NCBI RefSeq assembly: GCF_001426745.1
Contig: NZ_LMFI01000001.1
Location: 1,387,441 to 1,451,440 of the forward strand
Direction: 5' to 3'
Source of the DNA: Nocardioides sp. Root140
GTDB taxonomy: Bacteria; Actinomycetota; Actinomycetes; Propionibacteriales; Nocardioidaceae
DNA length: 64,000 bases
Below are positions 8,570 to 16,360 of the stretch, piece after piece; the stretch's first letter is position 1; every line of letters starts with the position of its first letter. The translations under genes were made by a program, and so were the position numbers. Below the pieces are notes generated by a model. It did not search any database and was not told the origin of the DNA. It saw nothing but the letters and a program-made list of their open reading frames with translations.

Positions 8570-9465
8570 ACGCGGCCGTCATCGTCGGCGACCGAGCAGA
8601 TGCTCATGTCGCCGCGGTCCTGGGCGAGCTCGGTGAAGACCCGGTCATCATGGACGCGGCAACATTCCTCCGCTCACCGGTCACCATCAGCAGCGACTCG
8701 GTGGAAGTCGCTGGTGTCAACGTCGCACCGGGACCAGGCTGGTTGCGTCGCCTTGCTCCCGCTGGATGGGCCGAGGCGATGAGCGCTCCGGGAGCCGAAG
8801 GGGCATCACGCGCTGGCGCGATGTCTGCGCTCGCCGCCCTCGCGCGCGACGAACGCTTCTCGTGGCTCACACCTCTGGACCGGCTCGGCGGAGCGGAGAA
8901 CAAGCCGTACCAGTACCGGCGCGCAGCAGCAGCCGGAGTGCCGGTGCCGTCGTGGATCGTGACGACAGACCCTGATGCGATCCCCCGTGACGGGAACTGG
9001 GTAACCAAGCCGCTCGGCCCGGGGTCATTCATCGACGGCGACGGCAACGGATGGATCGTCCCCACCACGGTTGCCGACCTGTCCGAACCCGAGATCATCA
9101 CCCGGGTGCCGTTCATCCTTCAGCGCCAGGTGAACGCCACAGTTCACGCTCGCATCGTCACGGTGGGCCAACAGGCATGGTCGGCGACTCTGCTCGCTGA
9201 CGAGTTGCCGCTGGATTGGAGGCTCTCTCCCGCCGGACACCATGGCTTCACGACCACACCGGTCCCCGAGAACGTCCGCGAACTCGCCCTGGTCGCCAGC
9301 CGGGCGGTCGGTGTTGGCTACTCGGCCCAGGACTGGATCCAGGACGAGGACGGCGACTGGTGGTTCATCGATCTGAACCCGGCAGGTCAGTGGTTGTTCC
9401 TCCCCGAGGCGGTTGCGACCCCAGTCACAGTTGCCATCGCCCGGCACATCGAAGGACGCCCGTGA
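8566..9465 (+). CDS. ATP-grasp ligase, MvdC/MvdD/TgmB-like graspetide maturase
   Basis: A protein of 299 residues if started at CTG 8566, which overlaps the previous stop (CTGA). No ATG, GTG or TTG lies in frame until ATG 8650, and a start there would delete the first strand of the pre-ATP-grasp domain (AAVIVGDRADAHVAAVL). Family features are visible: GAENKPYQYRRAAAAGVPVPSWIVTTDP (nucleotide-binding entry region), NWVTKP, FILQRQV (the hinge strand), the basic/acidic pair VHARIVTVG, and the metal-binding end DEDGDWWFIDLNPAGQWLF. The NPAGQW motif is typical of microviridin- and graspetide-type ligases that form side-chain esters or amides in ribosomal peptides. The peptides just upstream are the expected substrates. 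Ligase class is well supported; the product is not known. Confidence 0.82.
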   Translation: MNAAVIVGDRADAHVAAVLGELGEDPVIMDAATFLRSPVTISSDSVEVAGVNVAPGPGWLRRLAPAGWAEAMSAPGAEGASRAGAMSALAALARDERFSWLTPLDRLGGAENKPYQYRRAAAAGVPVPSWIVTTDPDAIPRDGNWVTKPLGPGSFIDGDGNGWIVPTTVADLSEPEIITRVPFILQRQVNATVHARIVTVGQQAWSATLLADELPLDWRLSPAGHHGFTTTPVPENVRELALVASRAVGVGYSAQDWIQDEDGDWWFIDLNPAGQWLFLPEAVATPVTVAIARHIEGRP

Positions 9466-9893
9466 CCAGCCGCAGAGAGCGGGCCAGGACGGCGGTCCGG
9501 GCAGCATTCGAAGAGGCGAAGCTGTTCTTCGGGTACGCCTTCATCGTCTTTGTTCCTGGATCGAACCCTCCCCGTCACCCGCACGCGAGCCCCGATGCGC
9601 CGAAGCTCCCACCCGCGAACTGGACCGACGAGGAGTGTCAGCTCTACATCGACGAGGCACGCCTCGACGTCCAGCACCAGCAAACGGAGAAGCGCGACAT
9701 TAGAGCCCGCGCTCAGGTGATGCTGACGACCGCCATCGTCGTTGCCGGCGCCATCGTTGCCTCCTACGTCGGCAAGGCCGGGCTCTGTGTCGTCGAGAGC
9801 CTGCTGTACATCGCAGCCGGGCTCTTCACGCCGGTGTCGGCGGTGGTCGTCCTCGGCGCCGGCTTCCTCGCAGCAGCGCACATCACCGCCTGA
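9462..9893 (+). CDS. Membrane protein of the ATP-grasp peptide cluster
   Basis: A 143-residue protein starting at GTG that overlaps the ligase stop (GTGA), so it is co-translated with it. The N-terminal 100 residues are soluble, with a charged segment (DEARLDVQHQQTEKRDIRARA) that may form a coiled coil. Two to three hydrophobic segments follow: VMLTTAIVVAGAIVASYV, then CVVESLLYIAAGLFTPV and SAVVVLGAGFLAAAH. I recognise no family. By position it may export, anchor or confer tolerance to the modified peptide; that is inference. Downstream a short GCCGCG...CGCGGC stem at 9926-9946 could help end the transcript. Confidence 0.65.
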   Translation: MTSRRERARTAVRAAFEEAKLFFGYAFIVFVPGSNPPRHPHASPDAPKLPPANWTDEECQLYIDEARLDVQHQQTEKRDIRARAQVMLTTAIVVAGAIVASYVGKAGLCVVESLLYIAAGLFTPVSAVVVLGAGFLAAAHITA

Positions 9894-10075
9894 ACTCGCC
9901 GACCCACGCCAAGCCTGCTCATCGGGCCGCGGGGAGGTCTCGCGGCGTTCCGCCGCCCGCCGAACATCCCGTTTCCGCGGCCGACTTCAGAAGGCCCACG
10001 ACCTCAGCAGGCTTCAGTGGCAGGAGCCGCATCGGCTTGACTGTGCGTTGTGTGTATCCGCCATGAGCCCCCTCG

Positions 10076-11777
10076 CTAAGCCTCGATCCACCGTCGGAAC
10101 CGTCAGCCTCACCGCGCTACCCCACTATGAGTCCGGCGAACTCAGGCGCACAGTCGCCAATGGGTGGACTTTGCGGAGATGATGCCGCCGGCTGCCAGGC
10201 CGGAGGACGGTCACCAGGGTGGCGACGGTTTCGGCGCCGTCGTTGCGGTCAGTTGGCCGCGATCGGTGGCGGGTCTTGGCCGTGAGCGAAGAGCCGTCGC
10301 CAGGCGTCCTGCCAGGGCCACCCGACCGGGAGGTGCATGGTGATCCGTCGTGCCGAGGAGGCGATCCGGGCCGGGACGGCGATGAGTTTGCGGCGGATCG
10401 TCGCGGTGGTGGCCTTGGCCAGGGCTGGGCCGGTGATGGTCGCGGCGGCTCGGGTGAGGTTGAACGCCATGACCGCCAGCACCAGCCAGGCTGCGTTGGC
10501 GTTGAACACCCCGGACGGCATGTGCGCCAGCGCAGAGTTCTTCAGGTCGGAGTGGACCTGTTCGATGATCGCGTGGCCGCGGTGGGTCTTGTCAGCGGCC
10601 ACGGTGTCTGCCACGGCCGGGTCGGTGGTGGTGAAGAACGCGTGGAAGCGCCAGGTGTCGAACAAAGTGGCCTGACCGTTCTTGGCGCTGGGTTTGAGGT
10701 CGGGGATCCGGCGGACCACGAGCCGTCCGGTGACCTGCTCCGCCTTCTTCTTGGAAGTGAACGCGGTGAACGGAATCTCGGCGACCTCGGCGCGAGAGAC
10801 CCAGGTGCTGGTGGGTTCGTCGAAGATGGCGTCGGTGTACTCGATGGCGGTCCACGCATCGTCATCGATGGTGGCGATTGCGGCTTTGACCTTGGGATCC
10901 ATCCGGACGGTGACCGAGACATCGGCGCCAGCTCGTAGCGCAGCACCGACCGTGGCGTAGCCGTAGAACGCGGAGTCGGCACGCACCAACGGCGTCGCCG
11001 GGGACAACGAGCCGATCGTCTTCAACGCGTCCGCGACCAGCCGGGCCGCGCCCCGCGGTGAACCACACGATCCCTTCCGGAGCCGTTGGGCCACGATCAC
11101 CGGCGCCGACGCGCTGGTCGACACGGTCGCGAGCAGCGCGTTGAGTCCGCGGACCCCGGAGTAGCCGTAGCTCGAACCCTGCTTGGCGTAGCCGTGGACC
11201 TCGATGATGGTGTCGTCGATGTCGACCATCACACCCTCTCGCCGGAGTCACTTGAGGTAGCGACCAGCGGTGCCTGGGCAGCCAGCTGGGTCAGGAACCT
11301 CGAGGCGACCGCGTCGAGCTGACGGACGTGACCGAAGCTGAACGAGCGCAGGAACGAACCTAGGGTCGAGGGCGCGTAGGCGCCTGCGAACACCCGTCCC
11401 ATCCCACCGTGGCGCAGCAGAGCCATGTCATCGATGCTGTCCGCGCCGGCGACCATTCCCGCGACGAGCGAGGTGACCTTCAGTCCGGCGTTCGCGCCCT
11501 TGTCGGTCGGGACGATCAGATGCGTCTGGGCCAGTTCTTGGAGCCCCGCGGACTGGGCCAGTGTGAGGACCGGGACCAGCCCGGCCGACGACACGAGATT
11601 CGGATCATCGAACACCGCCGAGGTCGCGCGGGGCGTGTGGCAAAGTTGCATCTACGAGATGCCCTTCGTGATGGCGTGAATTGGACCCTAGAGAAGTCAA
11701 ATTCTTCCAGCACGTAAGGGCATTCTCACTTCACGGCACGCTCACCCGACCGACCTCATCGGTGGATCGAGGCTTAG
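10076..11777. mobile_element. IS1380-family insertion sequence (about 1.7 kb)
   Basis: A transposase of IS1380 type (two-part, minus strand) is flanked by a perfect 18-base inverted repeat, CTAAGCCTCGATCCACCG at 10076-10093 and its complement at 11760-11777. The resulting 1,702 bases fit the family's usual size. I see no target-site duplication at these ends (CTCG on the left, GTGA on the right), so the exact borders are uncertain; decay or later rearrangement would explain this. The element lies between the peptide cluster and the ATPase genes. Its right end touches the regulatory motif of the gene at 11801. Confidence 0.6.
10249..11651 (-). pseudogene. IS1380-family transposase, frameshifted
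   Basis: The transposase reads leftward. The N-terminal part (11651 to 11229; MQLCHTPRATSAVFDDPNL..., ending ...SDSGERV) stops at a TGA. The rest (11232 to 10249, 327 residues) starts in another frame with MVDIDDTIIEVHGYAKQG, which holds the first catalytic Asp of the DDE fold. Further landmarks are YSGVRGLNALLATVST, ADSAFYGYATV, the conserved HRGHAIIEQVHSDLKNSALAHMPSG near the third acidic residue, and an Arg-rich tail. The two parts join where the intact family reads straight through, so a one-base change near 11230-11250 has split the gene. It is probably inactive unless ribosomes slip there. Confidence 0.8.
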
Positions 11778-11785
11778 GTGACCAG
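11774..11785 (+). promoter_or_regulatory. Element-wide motif, copy 2 (TTAGGTGACCAG)
   Basis: TTAGGTGACCAG lies 15 bases before the ATG at 11801 and shares 12 of 12 bases with the copy at 19622. Its first bases overlap the presumed end of the insertion sequence. The spacing is too short for a core promoter whose transcript contains a normal leader, so an operator or translational element is also possible. Confidence 0.35.
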
Positions 11786-11800
11786 GAAGCGAGGTGGACC

Positions 11801-12145
11801 ATGAGCACAGCCCAAACTGAGAACACGGGTCCCGGATTCGTCATTTTCACCGCGCTCGGCAACGCCGCGCTCGACCAACTGGCCGCCTCCCTGGCGGCCG
11901 AGTGCGACGGCTCCCCGACGAGCATCGCCGACCTCCTTGAGCGTGTTCTGGAGGCCGACGTCGAGGACCTGGCCGAATCTCTCAGCGAGGCCGCCCATCC
12001 GCCGGTGCGACATAGCCGTCCCAGTCGCGACGTCGAAGAGGTCGGTCCCGCGGCCGAGAGTCCGGACGGCGCGGCCCGCCGTCGTCTCACGGTCCGTGCA
12101 CTGCTCGCCGGCGGCGCGGCCGACGCGCGCGGCATCACCCGTTGA
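11801..12145 (+). CDS. Small hypothetical protein (114 aa) paired with an AAA ATPase
   Basis: Unrecognised. After MSTAQTENTGPGFVIFTALG come helices ALDQLAASLAAECDG and IADLLERVLEADVEDLAESLSEA, then a charged, proline-rich tail. No membrane segment or metal-binding cluster is seen. GCGAGGTGG just upstream may serve as ribosome binding site. The gene starts right after the presumed insertion-sequence end and precedes the AAA ATPase by 68 bases in the same direction, so a functional pair is plausible but unproven. Confidence 0.5.
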   Translation: MSTAQTENTGPGFVIFTALGNAALDQLAASLAAECDGSPTSIADLLERVLEADVEDLAESLSEAAHPPVRHSRPSRDVEEVGPAAESPDGAARRRLTVRALLAGGAADARGITR

Positions 12146-12170
12146 GCAGCGCGCCGCGGGCATACAGGTC

Positions 12171-12193
12171 GTTACACATGGCTGACGTGTAAC
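12171..12193. promoter_or_regulatory. Inverted repeat GTTACAC-N9-GTGTAAC (possible operator)
   Basis: A perfect 7-base inverted repeat with a 9-base spacer lies 20 bases upstream of the ATPase start at 12214 and is AT-richer than its surroundings. GTGTAAC arms resemble binding sites of GntR-type and similar dimeric regulators. The repeat could instead form a short mRNA hairpin. No cognate regulator gene is visible nearby. Confidence 0.4.
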
Positions 12194-12213
12194 AAGATGT
12201 ATGGGAGATCCTG

Positions 12214-13503
12214 ATGTTGCCGAACCCCTACTCTCCGGGCGAGCTGCCTCGGGTGCTGGCCGGCCGGGAGGAGCAGCAGAACCGCATTCGCGGCTACCTG
12301 AGCCGGATCGGAACCTACGGCGAGATGGGTGGTCCGCTCCTGGTCTTTCAGGGCCCGCGTGGTGTTGGGAAGACCTCGCTCCTGCGCGAGGCACAGCGCG
12401 ACGCTGAGGGGCATGGATTCATCACCGCCTGGGTCTCCTGTCGACGCAGCGCCCCGTTCTTGCCGGACCTGGTAAGCCGGATCGGGAAAGCGATCGAGAC
12501 TGCCGACATCCTGCCCCGCGCCGAGAAGGGACGGTGGGGTCTCCGCCTGGAGCGAATCGGCGTGGAGATCGGCGTGCCCAGCGTCGTGAAGGTGAGCGCC
12601 TCGGCGTCGGCGGACCGCTATGAAGGCGACCCGCCGCGAGGCGCCCGGATCTCAGCCCTCGAGGACCTCCTGCACGAGACGAGTAGGCAGGTGCGCGGCC
12701 GCGGCGGCGCGGGCCTGGTCGTCTTCGTCGACGAGCTGCACGCCGCTGCGCGCGACGACCTCGCGGTCCTTCTCAACGCGATGCAGAACCTGGCCGGGAA
12801 ACGGGAGGACAACCCCTTCGCCGTGATCGGCGCCGGGCTGCCCTCGGCGCCCGCGGCCCTGGTCAAGGCGGCCACGTTCGGGGAGCGCAGCACCTTCCTC
12901 ACCCTCCCACGACTTCAACCCGCGGCCGCGGAGACGGCGGTGGCCGAGCCCGCGGACGACCTGGGAGTTCACTGGACCTCCCAGGCCCTGCAAGCGGTCG
13001 TGTCGGAGGCCCAGGGCTTCCCTTACCTGCTGCAGGTTCTCGCACACGCCACCTGGGAGGCGGCGCGCCCATCACGTGAGGGCGTTGTGCTCGACATCGA
13101 CGACGTGAACGCCGGGCTTCCGGTCGCCGACGACCAGCTGACCACCATGTACTCCGCACGTTGGGCGGCCGCGAGCGATCTGGAGAAGAAGATCATGGCC
13201 GTCATGGCGGGCGCCGGCAGCACGACGGTGACGCGCGCGGAGATCGCCGCGACGCTCGAGCGACCCACCCAGGCGCTGGGTGTTCCCCGTGAACGCCTGA
13301 TCGACAAGGGCATCATCGAGCCGGTCGGGCACGGCGAGCTCCGATTCACCATGCCCGGCTTCGACCGCTACATCCGGGAGACGCTGGCCACCGGAGCGCC
13401 CTCGGACGCCACGGACCCGGCGCTGGGCCGGCTCGGTGCCGGCCGCCGGCGGCGCGAACTCCCGCCCGCCTCCGACGGCGGTCACGACACGCCGCAGCTG
13501 TAG
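12214..13503 (+). CDS. AAA (ORC/Cdc6-like) ATPase
   Basis: A 429-residue protein. Residues about 14-200 form an AAA_16-type P-loop domain: LAGREEQQNRIRGYL at the start, Walker A GPRGVGKTSL near 49-58, and Walker B GLVVFVDELH near 168-177 with the catalytic Glu. A helical lid follows (FPYLLQVLAHATWEAA), then a C-terminal winged-helix-like part (LEKKIMAVMAGAGSTTVTRAEIAATL...ERLIDKGIIEPVG). The protein is cytoplasmic with no membrane segment. ATPases of this build are common on actinobacterial mobile elements, where roles in replication, regulation or defence have been proposed. The exact job is unknown. Start ATG has GGGAG upstream. Confidence 0.75.
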   Translation: MLPNPYSPGELPRVLAGREEQQNRIRGYLSRIGTYGEMGGPLLVFQGPRGVGKTSLLREAQRDAEGHGFITAWVSCRRSAPFLPDLVSRIGKAIETADILPRAEKGRWGLRLERIGVEIGVPSVVKVSASASADRYEGDPPRGARISALEDLLHETSRQVRGRGGAGLVVFVDELHAAARDDLAVLLNAMQNLAGKREDNPFAVIGAGLPSAPAALVKAATFGERSTFLTLPRLQPAAAETAVAEPADDLGVHWTSQALQAVVSEAQGFPYLLQVLAHATWEAARPSREGVVLDIDDVNAGLPVADDQLTTMYSARWAAASDLEKKIMAVMAGAGSTTVTRAEIAATLERPTQALGVPRERLIDKGIIEPVGHGELRFTMPGFDRYIRETLATGAPSDATDPALGRLGAGRRRRELPPASDGGHDTPQL

Positions 13504-13769
13504 AGCTCACGGCAGCTTGGCAACGTAGAACCGCCTCGAGCTCGGCGATGCCATTCGCCGATTGGCGTTGGTCGCGCCACCTCGGCGAGGTCGTCGAGCA
13601 GCTCGTCGACGGTGGCGTCCTTAGTGCTTATAGTGCCGGCGCGCAGTAGGCGTTCCACTCCCCACCGCTGCGGCGCGCCGGGGGTAGGCCTCCACGTCGG
13701 CCGGGGCGTTGAACCACGCGGCAGTGGCATTGACGCCCTTCGTGCGATCAGAGCCCCCTGGTCGTCCAT
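13482..13769 (-). CDS. Doubtful small ORF in a gene-poor stretch
   Basis: A 95-residue minus-strand frame overlaps the ATPase gene end by 22 bases. It includes a plausible helix (STKDATVDELLDDLAEVARPTPIGEWHRRA) but an odd Pro/Arg-rich N-terminus, and I see no good ribosome binding site. It may be a remnant of a longer gene. The whole interval 13504-13910 otherwise holds only a DnaA-box-like site at 13817 and the ribosome binding site of the next gene. Confidence 0.22.
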   Translation of the reverse strand: MDDQGALIARRASMPLPRGSTPRPTWRPTPGAPQRWGVERLLRAGTISTKDATVDELLDDLAEVARPTPIGEWHRRARGGSTLPSCRELYSCGVS

Positions 13770-13816
13770 GGCCGCTCAGTCTCCCGCCCCCGGCCCTGTT
13801 GGGAGCCCCTGACCGG

Positions 13817-13825
13817 TTATCCACA
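13817..13825 (+). promoter_or_regulatory. Perfect DnaA box TTATCCACA
   Basis: TTATCCACA matches the canonical DnaA box exactly and is extended as GGTTATCCACAGCC. A second perfect copy occurs at 17547 in a similar setting, upstream of a small element gene. One or two boxes alone do not make an origin. Confidence 0.45.
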
Positions 13826-13910
13826 GCCGCGCCGTCGGCCGAGCGAACACCGGCCGCGATCAGCGACACTTCGACAACCAGAGACCACATCATGACCGAA
13901 GGAGCAGCAG

Positions 13911-14318
13911 GTGGACGACGGTGGCGGACTCGAGGCAACAGCGCACGCGAAGGCGGCTCGCGAACACGTCTTCGGCTTCAACCGGATCACGATGTGGGAG
14001 CGGGACCGGATCCCGGCCGAGACGTCTGACCAGCTCGCTGAGTTCGCCGACATCGCGGCCGCGTTCCCACAGGCATTCTCGCAGCTGTCCAGCACGCTCG
14101 AGCAGGCCCTGGCCAACCAGGTGCTCAGCATGGACTCGATGCCCGACGAGTCCGATCCGTCCATGGCGATCGGCGTCGCGCGACTCCATCTGGAGGAGGC
14201 GCGCGGCCTCGCGGTCGACCTCCACAAGCACCTCAGCGCCGCCCACAACGCCACCGCCCACATCATCAGCCAGGGCGTCGACGACGGCCAGGAGTCGATG
14301 AACTGGGACCAGCCCTAG
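13911..14318 (+). CDS. Hypothetical helical protein (135 aa)
   Basis: Unrecognised protein starting at GTG with AAGGAG 6 bases upstream. It is mostly helical and soluble (AHAKAAREHVFGFNRITMWERDRIPAETSDQLAEF..., then LEEARGLAVDLHKHLSAAHNATAHIISQG). It shares a general style with the coiled-coil protein at 14595: both describe rows of helices with ...EEARGLAVDL.../...AEARGFLDL... segments. The two may therefore be distant paralogues or partners. It is transcribed in the same direction as the genes up to 16525. Confidence 0.55.
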   Translation: MDDGGGLEATAHAKAAREHVFGFNRITMWERDRIPAETSDQLAEFADIAAAFPQAFSQLSSTLEQALANQVLSMDSMPDESDPSMAIGVARLHLEEARGLAVDLHKHLSAAHNATAHIISQGVDDGQESMNWDQP

Positions 14319-14399
14319 GAACACCCACCGGGCTTCGGTGAGCCGGCGCCGGATCCAGATTTCTTCGGCTCGGTGATCGTCCCGGCGGGCCGGGCTTCC

Positions 14400-14411
14400 T
14401 TTGGTGACTGA
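14400..14411 (+). promoter_or_regulatory. Element-wide motif, copy 3 (degenerate, TTTGGTGACTGA)
   Basis: This weaker match keeps the GGTGAC core and lies 31 bases before the GTG at 14443. It is included because the position relative to the start codon resembles the other copies. Confidence 0.25.
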
Positions 14412-14442
14412 GACATGTACCCGGTCCACCAAGGAGCTGCCC

Positions 14443-14598
14443 GTGAGCACGCCCACCGATACCCCCGATCGTGACCCTGTTCAGGAGGTCCGCGATCACC
14501 TCGAGCAGGCCCTGGCCTCGCTCGACCGGCTGTGTGAGCTCGTGCCTCCGCCCAGCAGCTCTCCGGCGCCCGAGAGCGGAGGAGGCGAATCGGCATGA
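14443..14598 (+). CDS. 51-residue hypothetical protein
   Basis: A short protein starting at GTG with AAGGAG 6 bases upstream. It has an acidic/polar N-terminus (MSTPTDTPDRDPVQEVRDH), one amphipathic helix (HLEQALASLDRLCELV) and a Pro/Ser/Gly tail. Its stop overlaps the next start (ATGA), so it is coupled to the coiled-coil gene at 14595. I do not recognise a family. Confidence 0.5.
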   Translation: MSTPTDTPDRDPVQEVRDHLEQALASLDRLCELVPPPSSSPAPESGGGESA

Positions 14599-15311
14599 CG
14601 TCCACCGACACCACGCTGCGCGCCGCCGACGCCGTCTTCGTCGCCGAGCGGGCCGTGGGCCGCGCCCGACGGGTGGTTGAGGACATCCAGACCACGATCA
14701 CCTCCGCACTCCGCGTGCTCGACGACGCCGAGCTCGACTCAGCCAAGGCGAGACTCACCGACCGCGGTGACTTCTACCTCGGGGCGGCCAGCGAGCACCT
14801 GGGTCGGCTCCAGACCCGCTGCAACGAGATGCCGGAGCTGACCCGCGAGCTGTTCGGGCACCTCAACCGCGCTTCGGAGTCGCTCGCCGAGGCCCGCGGC
14901 TTCCTCGACCTGGCCGAACCCTCCAATCCCGTCGTCGCGGGCGACGTCGCGCAGCTGAAGCCACGCATCGCGGTCGTCGGCGAGATGGTCGCGCTTGCCA
15001 AGCCGGTGGCGCAGCTCGCCGCCCAGCACGTCGACAGCGCGCGCCGAGCCAGCCAGGACGTCACTCCGCCGGCGCTGCTCGAACCGGTCACCCTGGACCG
15101 CAGCATCCGCACTGCCGGCAAGGAGCTCGGCCGCGCTGATGAGGACGTTCGCCTCCTCGGGGACGTCGTCGACCACGCTGCGACCAGCGCCCGGCAGTCG
15201 GCCGGCATCGCCGCCGAGATCTCCGACAACGCCCGCCGCCGGATGTCCGAGCACGGCCGGGACCCGGATGCCAGCGCCGCCGCCCCGGCCACCGGGTCCC
15301 CGGCTCGGTAG
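14595..15311 (+). CDS. Coiled-coil hypothetical protein (238 aa)
   Basis: A soluble, almost entirely helical protein with heptad-like stretches (ADAVFVAERAVGRARRVVEDIQTTITSALRVL; HLNRASESLAEARGFLDLA; IAVVGEMVALAKPVAQLAAQHVDSARRAS; DEDVRLLGDVVDHAATSARQSAGIAAEI). No catalytic motif or membrane segment is visible. The overlap with the preceding 51-residue gene implies joint translation. The build is that of a structural, tethering or partition-type factor, but this is only a description of shape; no homologue is recalled with confidence. Confidence 0.55.
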   Translation: MTSTDTTLRAADAVFVAERAVGRARRVVEDIQTTITSALRVLDDAELDSAKARLTDRGDFYLGAASEHLGRLQTRCNEMPELTRELFGHLNRASESLAEARGFLDLAEPSNPVVAGDVAQLKPRIAVVGEMVALAKPVAQLAAQHVDSARRASQDVTPPALLEPVTLDRSIRTAGKELGRADEDVRLLGDVVDHAATSARQSAGIAAEISDNARRRMSEHGRDPDASAAAPATGSPAR

Positions 15312-15490
15312 GGCGGGATGAGGACGCCATAGACCTCGACCATGGCGGCCGGCACCTTGCCCGGCCGGCGCCGTTATGAGCGGGCTCGACGTCGACGAGC
15401 AGATCCCGGCCAACATCCCGCTCCCCCGGCCTCCGCGAACAGCAGCGGGCGGTTCCGGCGCCGGCGAGCGGCCCAGCTGCGGGTGGCCAG

Positions 15491-16015
15491 GTGAAGGCCC
15501 TCGGCGGCATCGCCACCGCGGCGATCGCCGTCCTCGCCGCCGGCGGGATCAAGGCTGCCTTGCCCGGCGCCCCCGCCGACCCCGCTGGCAGCGAGGCGAC
15601 CGCGACCCGAGTCCGGGTCGTGGTGGTCCTCGACGGCGACACGCTTCGCGTCGAGGACCTCGACGGAGGCGATCTCGGCCGAGTCCGCCTGCTCGGCATC
15701 GACGCCCCCGAAGTCGCCCATCCCCCGACGCCGGCCGAGTGCTACTCCACCGAAGCCACCGAGCAGCTCGAGCAGCTGGCACCGGTTGGCAGCACCGTCT
15801 TCCTCACCACCGACATCGGCCAGCCCGACCGAGACCGCTACGGCCGGATGCTGCGCTATGTCGACCACGCCGGCACCGACGCAGCCCGCGAGCTCCTGGC
15901 CGCCGGCGCAGCACGGGTCTACGACACCGACCAGCAGCTCGCTCGCGAGACCGACTTCGCCGCGGCCGCACAGGACGCCCACGGCGCCGAGACCGGCCTG
16001 TGGGGCAACTGCTGA
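15491..16015 (+). CDS. Secreted SNase-like (thermonuclease family) protein
   Basis: A protein of 174 residues with an N-terminal signal-like hydrophobic segment (IATAAIAVLAAGGIKAAL) followed by a staphylococcal-nuclease-like OB fold. Typical landmarks are VVVVLDGDTLRVE (calcium-binding Asp region), RLLGIDAPE (catalytic Arg and Asp/Glu) and DRYGRMLRYV (second catalytic Arg). Members cleave DNA or RNA outside the cytoplasm; a nuclease of this type on a conjugative element could act at the cell envelope. The substrate here is unknown. Start is GTG at 15491, with only a weak binding site, so the N-terminus may be slightly different. Confidence 0.8.
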   Translation: MKALGGIATAAIAVLAAGGIKAALPGAPADPAGSEATATRVRVVVVLDGDTLRVEDLDGGDLGRVRLLGIDAPEVAHPPTPAECYSTEATEQLEQLAPVGSTVFLTTDIGQPDRDRYGRMLRYVDHAGTDAARELLAAGAARVYDTDQQLARETDFAAAAQDAHGAETGLWGNC

Positions 16016-16049
16016 GCACCATGTGATCGCCCCCACGCCTGGGCCGGAC

Positions 16050-16061
16050 TTAGGAGACCAG
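16050..16061 (+). promoter_or_regulatory. Element-wide motif, copy 4 (TTAGGAGACCAG)
   Basis: TTAGGAGACCAG differs at one position from the copies at 11774 and 19622 and lies 48 bases before the ATG at 16110. Confidence 0.3.
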
Positions 16062-16109
16062 GAGGACCGGCGCAGCCGGTGCCGGTCCGCGGATCCACTG
16101 GGAGTAACC

Positions 16110-16343
16110 ATGAGCGACTACACCGCTCGCGAGGAAGTAGCACTTGAGGAAGAGGCCCGCCAGCGCGCCGATGAGATCCGGGCCACCGAGGAAGCCGCCG
16201 CGCAGGCCGCGGCCGCCGATACCGGCCCCTCCCCCGACGCCGAGATCGCGCAGGTCCAACGATCGGGCCGGCAGCACGACCACACCGACACCGCCGCTTA
16301 CCAGCGCCCCCAGCTCGGCCGCCGCCGCGGCCCTCGCCGATAG
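16110..16343 (+). CDS. 77-residue acidic/charged hypothetical protein
   Basis: A small protein with GGGAG upstream of its ATG. The first 45 residues form a continuous charged helix rich in Glu and Ala (REEVALEEEARQRADEIRATEEAAAQAAA), and the tail is basic (RPQLGRRRGPRR). No family is recognised. It precedes the small Cys/His-rich gene at 16361 by 17 bases. Confidence 0.5.
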   Translation: MSDYTAREEVALEEEARQRADEIRATEEAAAQAAAADTGPSPDAEIAQVQRSGRQHDHTDTAAYQRPQLGRRRGPRR

Positions 16344-16360
16344 GCCAGGAGGTGTCAGCG

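Noticed and set aside
9742..10182. 146-residue plus-strand frame spanning the end of the cluster membrane protein
   Set aside because: Its N-terminal half is an out-of-frame reading of 9462-9893, and the rest is Ser/Arg-rich with no start signal.
11229..11651. A separate gene upstream of the transposase
   Set aside because: Its protein is the N-terminal part of an IS1380 transposase and continues in another frame, so it is treated as one split gene.
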